Shown: positions 9,068-18,818, counted from the stretch's first letter. The stretch: DNA of 64,000 nucleotides from Methylophilaceae bacterium (GCA_027488395.1 JAIYBT010000026.1:50284-114283); one strand, 5' to 3'. A program made the numbers and translations. Notes: generated by a model from the letters alone, not told the origin.

Positions 9068-10306
9068 ATGGTTAACTCCCTACAATTTGCCCGCCACGGC
9101 GATAAAAAAAACTCAGCCTTTTTTGAAGAGTATCTACAAAAACTGCTTGAAGAACGCGATCAGCTTGGCCTCACCGAGATGATTCACGATATTGATGCGT
9201 TAATGATCACGGTGGATCCTGACCACTCAATTCAATACATTGCTGAGCTATCACTGATGACCTCGTATCACTATTTGGTGACGCTTGAGAGTGAAAAGCA
9301 CTGGACACATATTTTAAGAATCGACCTGAACTCCCCTGATTTGTTAGTACGCGAGGTGAAAGACCCAAATTTTCGCGGTATTTTTCGGGCACTGAATGAA
9401 ATATATCCAGTGGGGGCGCGCAAACCGAATAGTCGCTACATGGGCGAAATCATTCGTGTCAGCAATTTACATGAAGTGGTTAAGTTGCAAGAGGCGCGCG
9501 AGTTTCGCTTTTTTAGCCAAGATGAAGTGCGCAAGTTAGAGTTGCCAGGCAATGTGGCGATTAGTAAACCGTCGCCGTATACCCACAATATTGTCGGCTA
9601 TATGAAACGCGAACCACATGAGCTCAGGGTGTATGCGCTTGGCATCAGCACCATCCGCAACGATGTGCAAGCAGCCTATGCAGAAGCCAAAAATATGCAG
9701 GCCAAATTACGGATTGATGACCTGATTTTACCCGTCGATCATTTGGCCACCCGAGTCTATAGCCAAAATCGCGAAGTGGCGATTTTGGAATATTTATCTT
9801 GGTCTAGTTATTACTTTTGGGGTGCCTACAATATTTGGGATCAAAATTCTTCCACCAATGTCACCAAAAGTGTGCACGGTGTGCCTGAGACGCAAAGCCC
9901 CGCCAAAGTGTTTACAGCCAATAACACGCCTTATTTTGTCAATCACTTAGAACATCTACCCTCACCGACTGAGACGTTTGTCCGTAACTATGGCCCGCGC
10001 TTACACCATGTGGCCTTATCGGTAAAAGACGGCATGCGCGATGGGCTGGAAAATATCGAGTTTGTGGTGAATGCCATTGCTGGCCAAGGCAAAGGCTTTT
10101 TATTAGACGTGGTGGGCTCTAAAGAAGAAGGTTTAAAGCAGGTGTTTTCCAATGCTTCGGAACATTCATCGCTGATCATTGAATATGTGCAACGCTATGA
10201 CGGCTTTGATGGCTTTTTTACCCGTGATAATGTGGCTAAATTGACGGAAGCCGCTGGTGAAGAAGAAGGCGTGCTGGAGCAACAAGCCCTGCTCAGTCCC
10301 CGCTAA
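9068..10306 (+). CDS. VOC-superfamily, 4-hydroxyphenylpyruvate-dioxygenase-like protein with unidentified N-terminal half
   Basis: A 412-residue protein from ATG 9068; an upstream in-frame TTG at 9023 would add 15 residues and neither start has a good ribosome-binding site. The C-terminal half resembles the catalytic half of HPPD-type vicinal-oxygen-chelate dioxygenases: H225 in VDHLATRV, H314 in HHVALSV and E372 in IIEYVQR align with the 2-His-1-Glu iron ligands. The final GFDGFFTRDNVAKLTEA resembles the HPPD end helix. The first ~210 residues match nothing I recognise, and no tyrosine-catabolism genes are nearby. An Fe(II) oxygenase with a new substrate is an inference. Confidence 0.65.
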   Translation: MVNSLQFARHGDKKNSAFFEEYLQKLLEERDQLGLTEMIHDIDALMITVDPDHSIQYIAELSLMTSYHYLVTLESEKHWTHILRIDLNSPDLLVREVKDPNFRGIFRALNEIYPVGARKPNSRYMGEIIRVSNLHEVVKLQEAREFRFFSQDEVRKLELPGNVAISKPSPYTHNIVGYMKREPHELRVYALGISTIRNDVQAAYAEAKNMQAKLRIDDLILPVDHLATRVYSQNREVAILEYLSWSSYYFWGAYNIWDQNSSTNVTKSVHGVPETQSPAKVFTANNTPYFVNHLEHLPSPTETFVRNYGPRLHHVALSVKDGMRDGLENIEFVVNAIAGQGKGFLLDVVGSKEEGLKQVFSNASEHSSLIIEYVQRYDGFDGFFTRDNVAKLTEAAGEEEGVLEQQALLSPR

Positions 10307-10368
10307 TGTTGCAAAATACGTCGCCGTGCCTAAGCTTTGCTTGAGATCAACCCGTTTAAAGATTGGCT

Positions 10369-11022
10369 ATGGAACCTGATTTTTGGCATCAACGCTGGCA
10401 ACAACAGCAGATAGGCTTTCATTTACCAGCGGTGAATCCCCATCTACACAAACATTTTTCGCGTTTAAAGCTGGCGCCCAATGCGCGCGTGCTATTGCCA
10501 TTGTGTGGCAAAACCCGCGATATTGGTTGGTTGTTGCAACAAGGGATGCAGGTGGTGGGCGTGGAGCTGAGTGCGTTGGCCGTGGAGGCGTTGTTCGCCG
10601 AAGCTGCACTCAACCCCCACATCACGCAGCGGGCGGGATTCGTATGTTATCAAGCACCAGGCTTGGTGGTATGGCAGGGTGATTTTTTTGCGTTGACGCC
10701 AGCCATGCTGGGCCCGATGGATGCAGTCTACGATCGGGCGGCGTTGATTGCTTTGCCGCCCGCGATGCGCGTACGCTATGCCCAACAGCTGCAACGATTA
10801 GCGCCTACGGCAAGCCAACTCATCGTCACGCTTGATTACGACCAACGCTGTTATGCTGGCCCACCGTTTAGTGTGCCAGCGCGTGAGGTCCTGCAACACT
10901 ATGCCCAAGCGTATGCAATCACCGCGTTAGATGATGTCAATATGGCAGGCGGGTTAAAAGGGCTGTGCCCTGCGCAAGAGCAGGTGTGGCAGTGCGTCCC
11001 GCATGCCGTATCCTTGGGTTAA
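10369..11022 (+). CDS. tpm: Thiopurine S-methyltransferase family protein
   Basis: A 217-residue SAM-dependent methyltransferase. The start MEPDFWHQRWQQQQIGFH and the motif VLLPLCGKTRDIGWLLQQG followed by VVGVELS are diagnostic of bacterial TPMT, which methylates thiopurines and, in some species, selenite or tellurite derivatives. ATG at 10369 is preferred over TTG at 10363 because it gives the family N-terminus. The stop codon falls within the first unit of a 16-bp tandem repeat. It stands alone: the upstream neighbour is the VOC gene and the downstream neighbour is on the other strand. Confidence 0.92.
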   Translation: MEPDFWHQRWQQQQIGFHLPAVNPHLHKHFSRLKLAPNARVLLPLCGKTRDIGWLLQQGMQVVGVELSALAVEALFAEAALNPHITQRAGFVCYQAPGLVVWQGDFFALTPAMLGPMDAVYDRAALIALPPAMRVRYAQQLQRLAPTASQLIVTLDYDQRCYAGPPFSVPAREVLQHYAQAYAITALDDVNMAGGLKGLCPAQEQVWQCVPHAVSLG

Positions 11023-11047
11023 CAGGTTTGAGGGTTAACAGGTTGAC
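11016..11047. repeat. Two-copy 16-bp tandem repeat overlapping the tpm stop
   Basis: GGGTTAACAGGTT occurs at 11016-11028 and again at 11032-11044, a 16-bp period. The first copy supplies the tpm stop codon (TAA at 11020-11022). It looks like a recent slippage duplication. Confidence 0.7.
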
Positions 11048-11151
11048 GCAATCAGGCGCATGCATAAGGTGACTGCAACCGACGATGCACACGGTTGGTG
11101 TGAACAACATGCAGGGACTGACAAGAACGACATGCAAGGCCGCCAGCGAAA

Positions 11152-11823
11152 TTAAGCCTCGGCGGCAAGCCCACCCTCACGCAAGCAGTCATGCGTTTTG
11201 TGCCACTGGGCCAAATCGGCCACCACCTGATGCGCTTGTGCTTGGAGCGCCGCGCTTGGATGTTTTAAATCGGGCACGATAACCACGCGTAAGCCAGCAG
11301 CAATTGCCGCTTGCGCCCCCAGTTCACTGTCTTCAAACGCAATGCACGCCTCAGCGGGTAAACCGAGTTTGTCGAGGGCTAACAGGTAAATATCGGGGTA
11401 TGGCTTGCCACGTTGCACCTCCTGACCACTGGTTAAATGCTCAAAATAATCTAACACACCAGTGTGACGTAAGCGGTGGGTAATATGTGGCATCGGCGAC
11501 GAAGAGGCGACACTGCAACGGATACCGCGGGCTTGATACGCCGCTAATAAATCCACGACGCCAGTTTTTAACGGAAAGGCATGGTCGCGTGCGGCTAAAA
11601 ACCGCTCTAAACCATCAATCACTTGTTGCATCTTGTCTGCACCGCCTAATTGTTGTGCCATGATGCGGCTCGAATCTGACCATACCCGTCCCACCAGTTC
11701 CACATAGTCTTCTTGGCGATAGGGGATGCCGATGGCAGCAGCGGCTTCAATACAGCCTTGCATGATGATGCGCTCAGAGTCGATCAGTAAGCCATCCATA
11801 TCAAAAATGGCTGCTTTTATCAT
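11152..11823 (-). CDS. HAD-family phosphatase / phosphoglucomutase-like hydrolase
   Basis: A 223-residue HAD subfamily I hydrolase. Motif I is FDMDGLLIDSE with nucleophile D8 and acid/base D10; the cap domain follows; motif II is VASSSP; the C-terminal motif is CIAFEDSELGAQAAIAAGL. It resembles the beta-phosphoglucomutase / 2-deoxyglucose-6-phosphate phosphatase (YniC) branch, so it probably acts on a small phosphorylated sugar. ATG 11823 is chosen because AAAGGAAA lies just upstream and the motif-I strand begins there; the in-frame extension to 12048 has no family similarity. The transglutaminase operon lies upstream on the same strand, about 250 bp away. Confidence 0.88.
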   Translation of the reverse strand: MIKAAIFDMDGLLIDSERIIMQGCIEAAAAIGIPYRQEDYVELVGRVWSDSSRIMAQQLGGADKMQQVIDGLERFLAARDHAFPLKTGVVDLLAAYQARGIRCSVASSSPMPHITHRLRHTGVLDYFEHLTSGQEVQRGKPYPDIYLLALDKLGLPAEACIAFEDSELGAQAAIAAGLRVVIVPDLKHPSAALQAQAHQVVADLAQWHKTHDCLREGGLAAEA

Positions 11824-12070
11824 GTATTTCCTTTCATCGCGCACTTGTTTGTCGCGTACTTTTTCATGACACACATTAGAATAGGTATTGTTTAACATGA
11901 TGATGTTACTCGGGATGACCGTCTGATAAGCGTGATGGCGTTCATGGGATGTCAAAAAAACAGAAGATGCAGCCATGTGCTGCAGGCCACGCGTTGAGGC
12001 TTGACCATGCTCTGGGCAAGCAAGGGGGCGGGTGTGCATCGGCAGCATCCAGCGGGGTAGTTAAGCATGC

Positions 12071-12967
12071 TTAAATTACATGTGCGCTAGCTGGGGTCAC
12101 TGTGACACTCACTTTTAAGTGTTGTTGGCCGCCGCCTAGCACCACGCCGCGCATGGGTGAGACATCACTAAAATCACGGCCCCACCCCACGGTGATATGT
12201 TCTTGTTGCACCAAGCAATCATTGGTTGGGTCAAAATCGACCCAACCATAGACGGGGCAATAGACGGACACCCAGGCATGTGAAGCATCCGCGCCCACCA
12301 TCCGAGGCTTGCCTGCTGGGGGATGAGTCAAAATATAACCACTCACATACCGACATGGCAGCCCGAGTGAACGCAAAGCACCGATCATCAAATGGGCAAA
12401 ATCTTGGCAAACCCCGCGTTTTCCACGTAGCACTTCATCGAGTGGGGTGGATACATCGGTGGCTTGCGCATCAAATTTAAAGGTGTTGAACATATGCCGT
12501 GTGAGCGCCATAGCAGCCAATAATATGGGTTGATTTGCGCGTATACGTTCGCGCGCAAATTGCGCCAGTGCCTCATTGGGTTTGATTTTGGCACACGCAT
12601 ATAAAAAGCGACTGGCATCCGTATGTCGGCTGGCTTGATGTTGCATCATCCAAGCAACTTCTTCCCACGCTGGGCTCTGCTGATAGGCGTCCAAGGTCGG
12701 GCGTGCTTGACACGCCACTTCAAACCTTGAGGTCACTTTCAGCTGTTGATGGGGCGCTAAAATGGTTAGGTAATCGTTGTGATTGCCAAAAAAGTCAGTG
12801 CGATGTGCTTGTTCTGACGGGTGTGGATCGCATTGCAACACATGCGACAAGCATTGCTGAAATGGGGTTTCCCGTGGCACCAAATGTAACAGCTGTTGTG
12901 ACTGTGTCACCACGCTATCGTATTGGTAATGGGTTTGGTGTTCAACCAAATAGCGCAGCTCACTCAT
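12071..12967 (-). CDS. Transglutaminase-like cysteine protease/transferase (third gene of DUF2126 operon)
   Basis: A 298-residue protein: an N-terminal beta domain (about 1-100, YLVEHQTHYQYDSVV start) of the bacterial transglutaminase N type, and a transglutaminase-like core with catalytic C187 (RGVCQDFAHL), H230 (ADASHAWVS) and D246 (VDFDPTND). No signal peptide is seen, so it should be cytosolic. Proteins of this class are usually thought to be peptidases or amidases rather than cross-linkers. It begins 13 bases after the stop of the ATP-grasp/alpha-E gene, so the three genes form one operon. Confidence 0.9.
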   Translation of the reverse strand: MSELRYLVEHQTHYQYDSVVTQSQQLLHLVPRETPFQQCLSHVLQCDPHPSEQAHRTDFFGNHNDYLTILAPHQQLKVTSRFEVACQARPTLDAYQQSPAWEEVAWMMQHQASRHTDASRFLYACAKIKPNEALAQFARERIRANQPILLAAMALTRHMFNTFKFDAQATDVSTPLDEVLRGKRGVCQDFAHLMIGALRSLGLPCRYVSGYILTHPPAGKPRMVGADASHAWVSVYCPVYGWVDFDPTNDCLVQQEHITVGWGRDFSDVSPMRGVVLGGGQQHLKVSVTVTPASAHVI

Positions 12968-12980
12968 GATCTCACTCGGG

Positions 12981-15518
12981 TTAATAGCCAGTGGTGGCGT
13001 GGCTGCTGGTGTAGCTAAAAAAGCGTAAACTTAAGCGATCAGACAACGCCAATGTCACAGCATAAGTGTGGTCTAGCCATGCAGTGAGGGCGGCACTGCC
13101 AGGGTGAAAATGCTGATCGGGGTCCAAATCCAGCAGTGCTTGCCAGCAATCTTTAAGCGCACTGGCAATACCGCCCGCATCGTCTTTTGCATCCATATCC
13201 TCTAAATATTTGACGAGGCCACGAATTTGAAAGGCAATTGCATTTGGGTTTTGCCCATCCATCAACAACATATCCAGCACCGGTAACCACTCAGGTTGTG
13301 ATGCATAGCGTGCGCGATAAGTCACTAGATTATTGGTGACCTGTAACAACCACTCTAAATTACTATGCTGTGGCATGTGGATAGCGCGGCTCAGTAACAC
13401 GCACATAAACTGTAAGCGCTCAATCCGTCGACCCAAAGACATAAAGCGCCAGCCCAAATCACGTGTCATCCAATCCATTGCAAAGCCAGTGAGCGTGACA
13501 AAATGATTAATCGCCAATTCGATATAAGCGTTGGCCTCTTGCAAGCTAGGGTGTGGCTGACGGGTAATGAATTGGCGAGACAGTAAGTTAACCGTGCGCC
13601 AATGGTCGTTTGAAATGCGCTCACGCAGGTTAAACGCTTGTTGAAACAATTGCTGCACACTGGTCGCTAAACTGTTTGATTGTTGTGAAAACACCGCACG
13701 AATCAACAAAGGTTCGATGGCATCATCCTCGAATATTTGCCAGGTTTCCCACTCTTTTTCATCCTTGGGGGCAGGCAATAAATCAAACCACTGACACAAG
13801 CCCTGCATGGTCGGCCATTCGCCTGCACGGGTTTCTGGCGTGTACTCTAATAATGCACGGATGGTGGTGCGCAACATCATGGCCTTTTGCAGATTGCGTA
13901 CCGAATAGCGGCCATACCAAAACAGATTTTCCGCCATGCGGCTGGATAAATAGGTGTTTTCGCGGACTAAATCTTTACTGGAAGTGGTTTTGCGCAACAA
14001 GCTAAAAGGCGCTTGATGGGCATCTGACATGACCCAAGTGTCTTTGCTGGTGCCGCCGCGTTGCATGGTCACCACTCTGGCATCCTTGCCACTGGCCACG
14101 CGGGCAAGGCCGCCTGGCATAATGGCATAGCCATTCGGCGTGGCAAACGCATACACGCGCAGGCTGACTGCCAGTGCGTGCATCTGCGGTTGTGCTGGAT
14201 TGACCAGTACGGGGGCATGCGAGATATCCACTTGTTCTTGCGCAATGTAGTGATGCGGCTGCGCACGCAACTTTTCAATGAGCGCGGCTTTTTGTGTAGC
14301 GGTTAAATCTTCACCAAAAATTGGCGTGGATTGCACTTGTGGAAACGCAGGTTTAATCACCAGAAATTTTAAATTGTTGATGACATACTCCAGCGCGCGC
14401 GGCTCACCACACCACCACGTGGCGACAGAAGGCATCAGTAGCTGTTCACCCAGCATGGATTGGCAAATATTGGGTAAAAAGCCGAGCAAGGCCCCTGATT
14501 GCAATAGGTTTGCACCCAAGGCATTGGCGATCACCACATTGCCTAATCTGGCGACCTGCGCCAACCCTGCCACGCCCAGCAAGGATTCCGCGTTCATTTC
14601 CAGCGGGTCGCAATAATCATCATCAATGCGGCGCAAAATCGCGTGCACGGGTTTCAGGCCTGCAATGGTTTTCAACCACACCACGCCATTACGCACCGTA
14701 AGATCACTGCCTTGCACCAAGGGGTAACCGAGATAGCCTGCTAAAAACGATTGCTCATGATAGGTTTCGTTATAAGGGCCTGGGGTGAGTATCACCACCA
14801 ACGGCGGCTCACCGATGCGCAAGGGCGCGATGCCCAAGCCAGTGCGCTGGTGATTTTCTGCGACACGATGGCCCCAATGCGCAAGGCTATCGCGCATGCT
14901 GGCAAAAAAACCACTCAAGCGTTCGATGTTGAGATCACGAAACAGCTCAGGAAACGCGCCAGAAATAATGGTGCGATTTTCCAGCGCATAGCCCGCGCCA
15001 GTAGGGGCTAAAGTGCGGTCTGACACGGCCCACCATTGACCGTTAGGCGCCCTTGCAATATCCACCGCATAGCTGTGTAAAGCGACATTGTCATAGTGGG
15101 GCATCCCGACGCAAGCGGGTAAAAAACCATCATGGCCATAAATGAGGCCTGCGGGTAATTGGCCTGCACTGAGCAAGCTTTGTTGACCATACACATCAAT
15201 CAAAATGCGGTTGAGCAAGGTGGCGCGTTGGGTGACGGCAGCGGCAATGTGTTGCCATTCTTGTTGCGGAATAATCAGCGGCAATACATCCAGATCCCAA
15301 GGGCGTTGCACGCCATGGGTATCGGCATATACATTGTAAGTGACGCCGTTATCACGGATTTGTCGCTGTACGGATTCGATGCGTTTACGTAGTGTGGCTG
15401 GGTCTTCCGCTTGCAGTTGGTCGAGCATGGCTTGCCAATGCGGACGCGGTTCGCCGCGGCTATCCAACAGTTCGTTGTAGCGGTCAGAAAAGTACAGCTC
15501 TTTTAGCATCGGTTGCAT
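12981..15518 (-). CDS. Circularly permuted ATP-grasp / alpha-E domain fusion protein
   Basis: An 845-residue fusion. The first ~500 residues resemble the circularly permuted type-2 ATP-grasp family (formerly DUF404/DUF407): segments such as VVILTPGPYNETYHEQSFLA and LKPVHAILRRIDDDYCDPLEM. The rest, from about AENLFWYGRYSVRN, is the helical alpha-E domain (DUF403). Related ATP-grasp enzymes form amide or peptide bonds from a carboxylate and an amine. The start is uncertain between ATG 15518 and the in-frame ATG 15509. It lies 12 bases after the DUF2126 gene and 13 before the transglutaminase gene. In many bacteria the two domains are separate genes. Confidence 0.88.
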   Translation of the reverse strand: MQPMLKELYFSDRYNELLDSRGEPRPHWQAMLDQLQAEDPATLRKRIESVQRQIRDNGVTYNVYADTHGVQRPWDLDVLPLIIPQQEWQHIAAAVTQRATLLNRILIDVYGQQSLLSAGQLPAGLIYGHDGFLPACVGMPHYDNVALHSYAVDIARAPNGQWWAVSDRTLAPTGAGYALENRTIISGAFPELFRDLNIERLSGFFASMRDSLAHWGHRVAENHQRTGLGIAPLRIGEPPLVVILTPGPYNETYHEQSFLAGYLGYPLVQGSDLTVRNGVVWLKTIAGLKPVHAILRRIDDDYCDPLEMNAESLLGVAGLAQVARLGNVVIANALGANLLQSGALLGFLPNICQSMLGEQLLMPSVATWWCGEPRALEYVINNLKFLVIKPAFPQVQSTPIFGEDLTATQKAALIEKLRAQPHHYIAQEQVDISHAPVLVNPAQPQMHALAVSLRVYAFATPNGYAIMPGGLARVASGKDARVVTMQRGGTSKDTWVMSDAHQAPFSLLRKTTSSKDLVRENTYLSSRMAENLFWYGRYSVRNLQKAMMLRTTIRALLEYTPETRAGEWPTMQGLCQWFDLLPAPKDEKEWETWQIFEDDAIEPLLIRAVFSQQSNSLATSVQQLFQQAFNLRERISNDHWRTVNLLSRQFITRQPHPSLQEANAYIELAINHFVTLTGFAMDWMTRDLGWRFMSLGRRIERLQFMCVLLSRAIHMPQHSNLEWLLQVTNNLVTYRARYASQPEWLPVLDMLLMDGQNPNAIAFQIRGLVKYLEDMDAKDDAGGIASALKDCWQALLDLDPDQHFHPGSAALTAWLDHTYAVTLALSDRLSLRFFSYTSSHATTGY

Positions 15519-15530
15519 ACCCGTGCTAGT

Positions 15531-18500
15531 TTAAATGGCTTGCCAGCGTAGGTCTAGCGTAAAAGGAAAGCGCGGGTTGGCGTCTTCGGGTTTAATCTCC
15601 ACTTTGCCTGGGGTGTGACCATGCGCCCAAAAGCGCGCAAAGCGTCTAGCTTCTGCTTCATTGGCGTTGATCGGGAACGTGTTGTAATTGCGGCCACCAG
15701 GGTGCGCAACATGGTAAGTGCATCCGCCCAGTGCCTTTTGATTCCAAGTATCCACCAAATCAAATACCAACGGTGCTTGTACGCCAATGGTGGGATGTAG
15801 GGCAGACCAAGGGCTCCAAGCGCGAAAACGGATGCCCGCCACGTATTCACCTGCATTGCCAGTAGGTTGCAATGGCAGCGGGCGACCATTACACGTCACC
15901 ACGTGACGGCCATCAGTCAGGCCTTTGACCCGTAATTGCATGCGTTCCACTGAAGAATCAACATAACGCGCGGTGCCACCGCCTGCCATTTCCTCGCCTA
16001 ATACGTTCCAAGGTTCAATCGCTTGCCGCAGCTCCAGCTCCACCCCGTGATAGGCCACCGTGCCATAGCGCGGAAAGCGAAACTCAATAAAGGGATCAAA
16101 CCAATGTGCGGCAAAGGCATAGCCGGCTTGGCGCAAATCGGCCACCACGTCTTTGATGTCTTGCGCAATAAAGTGCGGCAGCATCCAACGGTCATGTAAC
16201 TCGGTGCCCCAATGGATGAGTTTGCCTGTATAAGGGGTTTTCCAAAAACGTGCGACCAAGGCCCGCAACAGCAAGCTTTGCAATAAACTCATGCGGGCAT
16301 GCGGCGGCATTTCAAACGCCCTAAACTCAACCAAGCCCAAACGCCCAGTCGGGCCATCGGGAGAATACAGTTTATCAATCGAAAACTCGGAGCGGTGCGT
16401 ATTGCCAGTTAAGTCCACCAATAAGTTTCTCAGTAAGCGGTCTACCAGCCATGGTTGTTGACTTTCTTTGCCCGCAGGCAGCGCTTGCTCTAACTGCTGA
16501 AATGCAATCGCCAGCTCATATAAATTATCGTCACGCGCTTCATCCACCCGTGGCGCTTGGCTGGTGGGGCCGATAAAGGTGCCAGAAAACAAATATGATA
16601 AAGATGGATGATTTTGCCAATAGGTAATTAAACTACGTAGCACATCTGGCCGCCGTAACATGGGGCTGTCAGCCGCGGTCTTGCCGCCTAGTGTGACATG
16701 ATTGCCGCCCCCCGTCCCGGTGTGGCGGCCATCCAACATAAATTTTTCTGTGCCTAAACGGCATAATCGCGCTTCTTCATAGAGCAAGGTGATGTTACTC
16801 ACCAGCGCGCGCCAAGTGGCGGCAGGGTGAATGTTCACTTCAATTACGCCAGGATCTGGCGTCACGCTGAGTAATTGTATGCGGCTATCGCGGGGCGGGG
16901 TGTAGCCCTCCAGCCAGAGCTTGAGGGCTAACGCTGCGGCAGTTTTTTCAACGGCTTGCACCAAGGCTAAATAATCTTCTAATCGGTTCACTGGCGGCAT
17001 AAACACATGCAAGCGACCATGACGCACCTGTACACACAAAGCGGTGTGAACCACTTCACGTGGGTTCGCTGGCGTTTCCAGCGCGGTGGCTGTTACCGTT
17101 GGCGGCTGCATGTCGGCGAGCGCCGATTGTGCTGCAAACGGATCTAATGCAAAGCTAGGCTCCATGTCGTCGGGTAGTTGCCATGGCAATGAAGCTAACG
17201 GCAAGCGTAAGCCCATGGGGGAATCGCCGCCAAGTAAATAAAGGTGTTCACGCCGCAGTGGCCACTTACTTGTTAACCATTTGCCTGGGGTGACTGTTTC
17301 AATTGGCTTGAGCGGCATCACATAGCCAACCACTTCTCCTAAGCCTGTATTCAGCAAGTTGGCTAAGCGCTTACGCTCAGCCGAATCGTTTAAATGGGCG
17401 TGTAACGGATCAATGTTGTCGGGCAAGCCCTGTTCTTCTTGCGATAGGCGCATGACATCTTCATAGGCGGGAATGACACAGGCCGTGGGCACGCCCAAGG
17501 TCTGAGCTAAGTGCGTGACAAATGCCTGGGCTTGATCCACGGTGTAGCCATCTTGTTCACCCTCCACAGAAAACAAGCTCGGGTCTTGCCAAATGGCTTG
17601 TCCATCGGTGCGCCAATAAATGTTAATGGCCCAGCGCGGTAGCGGTTCGCCCGGATACCATTTGCCTTGGCCGTAATGCAACATCCCGCCTGTACCAAGA
17701 TGGCCTTTGAGTTTGAGCGCTAATTCACCGGCCAACTTGCGTTTATGGTCGCCTAAGGCATGGGTGTTCCACTCTGGCCCTTCCATGTCGTCAATCGAGA
17801 CAAAGGTCGGTTCACCCCCTTGGGTTAAGCGCACATCTTGGGTGTTTAAATCCACATCCACTTGATCCCCTAAGGCGAGTATCTGCTGCCAATCGGTCTC
17901 GCTATAGGGTTTGGTCACGCGTGGATCTTCATGAATACGCGTGACAGTCATCTCGTGGCTAAAGGTGACTTCGGCGACATCGGTAAAGCCAGTCACTGGC
18001 GCCGCCGAAGAGGGAATCGCGGTACATGCCAGCGGAATATGGCCTTCACCCGCTAATAGGCCAGAGGTGGGGTCCATGCCCACCCAACCAGCGCCTGGAA
18101 TAAACACTTCGGTCCAAGCATGCAAATCTGTAAAATCAATGTCACTGCCACTCGGCCCATCGAGGGCGGCAATATCCGCTTTCAATTGAATCAAATAGCC
18201 AGACACAAAGCGGGCAGCCAAGCCCAGATGACGCATGATTTGTACCAATAGCCATGCTGAATCGCGGCAAGAACCCGTGCGTTTTTCTAAGGTTTCTTCT
18301 GGGGTTTGAATGCCGGGGGCCATCCGCACCAAATAGCCAATGTCGCCTTGTAAGCGCTGGTTGACCGCGACTAGAAAATCAACAATGCCCGCATTCGGCT
18401 TGACCAAGGCTTGTCGCATGTCTTGCATCCAATGGGTGAGCAAGGGGCCGAGCGGTTCGGCTTGTAAGTAGGCGGTGAGTTCAAATGCCTGCTGCGTACT

Positions 18501-18818
18501 GTAGTTAAATGGATAAAACTCGGCATATTTTTCCACAAAAAAATCAAACGGGTTGATCACGGTCATGTCTGCGACTAAATCGACCGTGAAATCCAATTCA
18601 CGCACCATTTCGGGGAATACGTATCGCGCAATATAATTGCCGTAAGGGTCTTGCTGCCAATTGATAAAGTGTGGATCGGGCTGCACGCTTAAGGAATAAG
18701 ACAAAATCGGTGTGCGCGCATGGGCTGCGGGCCGTAAACGGACTTCATGCGGAGATAATTTAACCAAGCGGTCGAATTGATAACGGGTGCGGTGATGCAG
18801 GGCAACGCGGATGGCCAC
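15531..18818 (-). CDS. Transglutaminase-DUF2126 fusion protein
   Basis: A 1095-residue protein. Residues 1-290 are a transglutaminase-like unit with C184 (RTGSCRDSAW), H233 (DLHAWTEV) and D249 (GMDPTSG). The remainder is DUF2126, including the Gly-rich GRHTGTGGGNHVTLGG and the SGTFIGPTSQAPRVDEAR stretches. DUF2126 has been proposed on sequence grounds to be an amide-ligase-type domain; its reaction is not established to my knowledge. The GTG start at 18818 is supported by TAGGAG about 5 bases upstream. It is the first gene of the three-gene operon, so two transglutaminase folds and an ATP-grasp are made together. Confidence 0.9.
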   Translation of the reverse strand: MAIRVALHHRTRYQFDRLVKLSPHEVRLRPAAHARTPILSYSLSVQPDPHFINWQQDPYGNYIARYVFPEMVRELDFTVDLVADMTVINPFDFFVEKYAEFYPFNYSTQQAFELTAYLQAEPLGPLLTHWMQDMRQALVKPNAGIVDFLVAVNQRLQGDIGYLVRMAPGIQTPEETLEKRTGSCRDSAWLLVQIMRHLGLAARFVSGYLIQLKADIAALDGPSGSDIDFTDLHAWTEVFIPGAGWVGMDPTSGLLAGEGHIPLACTAIPSSAAPVTGFTDVAEVTFSHEMTVTRIHEDPRVTKPYSETDWQQILALGDQVDVDLNTQDVRLTQGGEPTFVSIDDMEGPEWNTHALGDHKRKLAGELALKLKGHLGTGGMLHYGQGKWYPGEPLPRWAINIYWRTDGQAIWQDPSLFSVEGEQDGYTVDQAQAFVTHLAQTLGVPTACVIPAYEDVMRLSQEEQGLPDNIDPLHAHLNDSAERKRLANLLNTGLGEVVGYVMPLKPIETVTPGKWLTSKWPLRREHLYLLGGDSPMGLRLPLASLPWQLPDDMEPSFALDPFAAQSALADMQPPTVTATALETPANPREVVHTALCVQVRHGRLHVFMPPVNRLEDYLALVQAVEKTAAALALKLWLEGYTPPRDSRIQLLSVTPDPGVIEVNIHPAATWRALVSNITLLYEEARLCRLGTEKFMLDGRHTGTGGGNHVTLGGKTAADSPMLRRPDVLRSLITYWQNHPSLSYLFSGTFIGPTSQAPRVDEARDDNLYELAIAFQQLEQALPAGKESQQPWLVDRLLRNLLVDLTGNTHRSEFSIDKLYSPDGPTGRLGLVEFRAFEMPPHARMSLLQSLLLRALVARFWKTPYTGKLIHWGTELHDRWMLPHFIAQDIKDVVADLRQAGYAFAAHWFDPFIEFRFPRYGTVAYHGVELELRQAIEPWNVLGEEMAGGGTARYVDSSVERMQLRVKGLTDGRHVVTCNGRPLPLQPTGNAGEYVAGIRFRAWSPWSALHPTIGVQAPLVFDLVDTWNQKALGGCTYHVAHPGGRNYNTFPINANEAEARRFARFWAHGHTPGKVEIKPEDANPRFPFTLDLRWQAI

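Noticed and set aside
9017..10342. 12-bp direct repeat TAAGCTTTGCTT flanking the VOC gene (9017-9028 and 10331-10342)
   Set aside because: A 12-base match is expected many times by chance in a window of this size; no other sign of insertion such as terminal inverted repeats.
11824..12048. N-terminal extension of the HAD hydrolase
   Set aside because: The in-frame extension has no similarity to the family and the internal ATG at 11823 has a strong ribosome-binding site directly before the motif-I strand.
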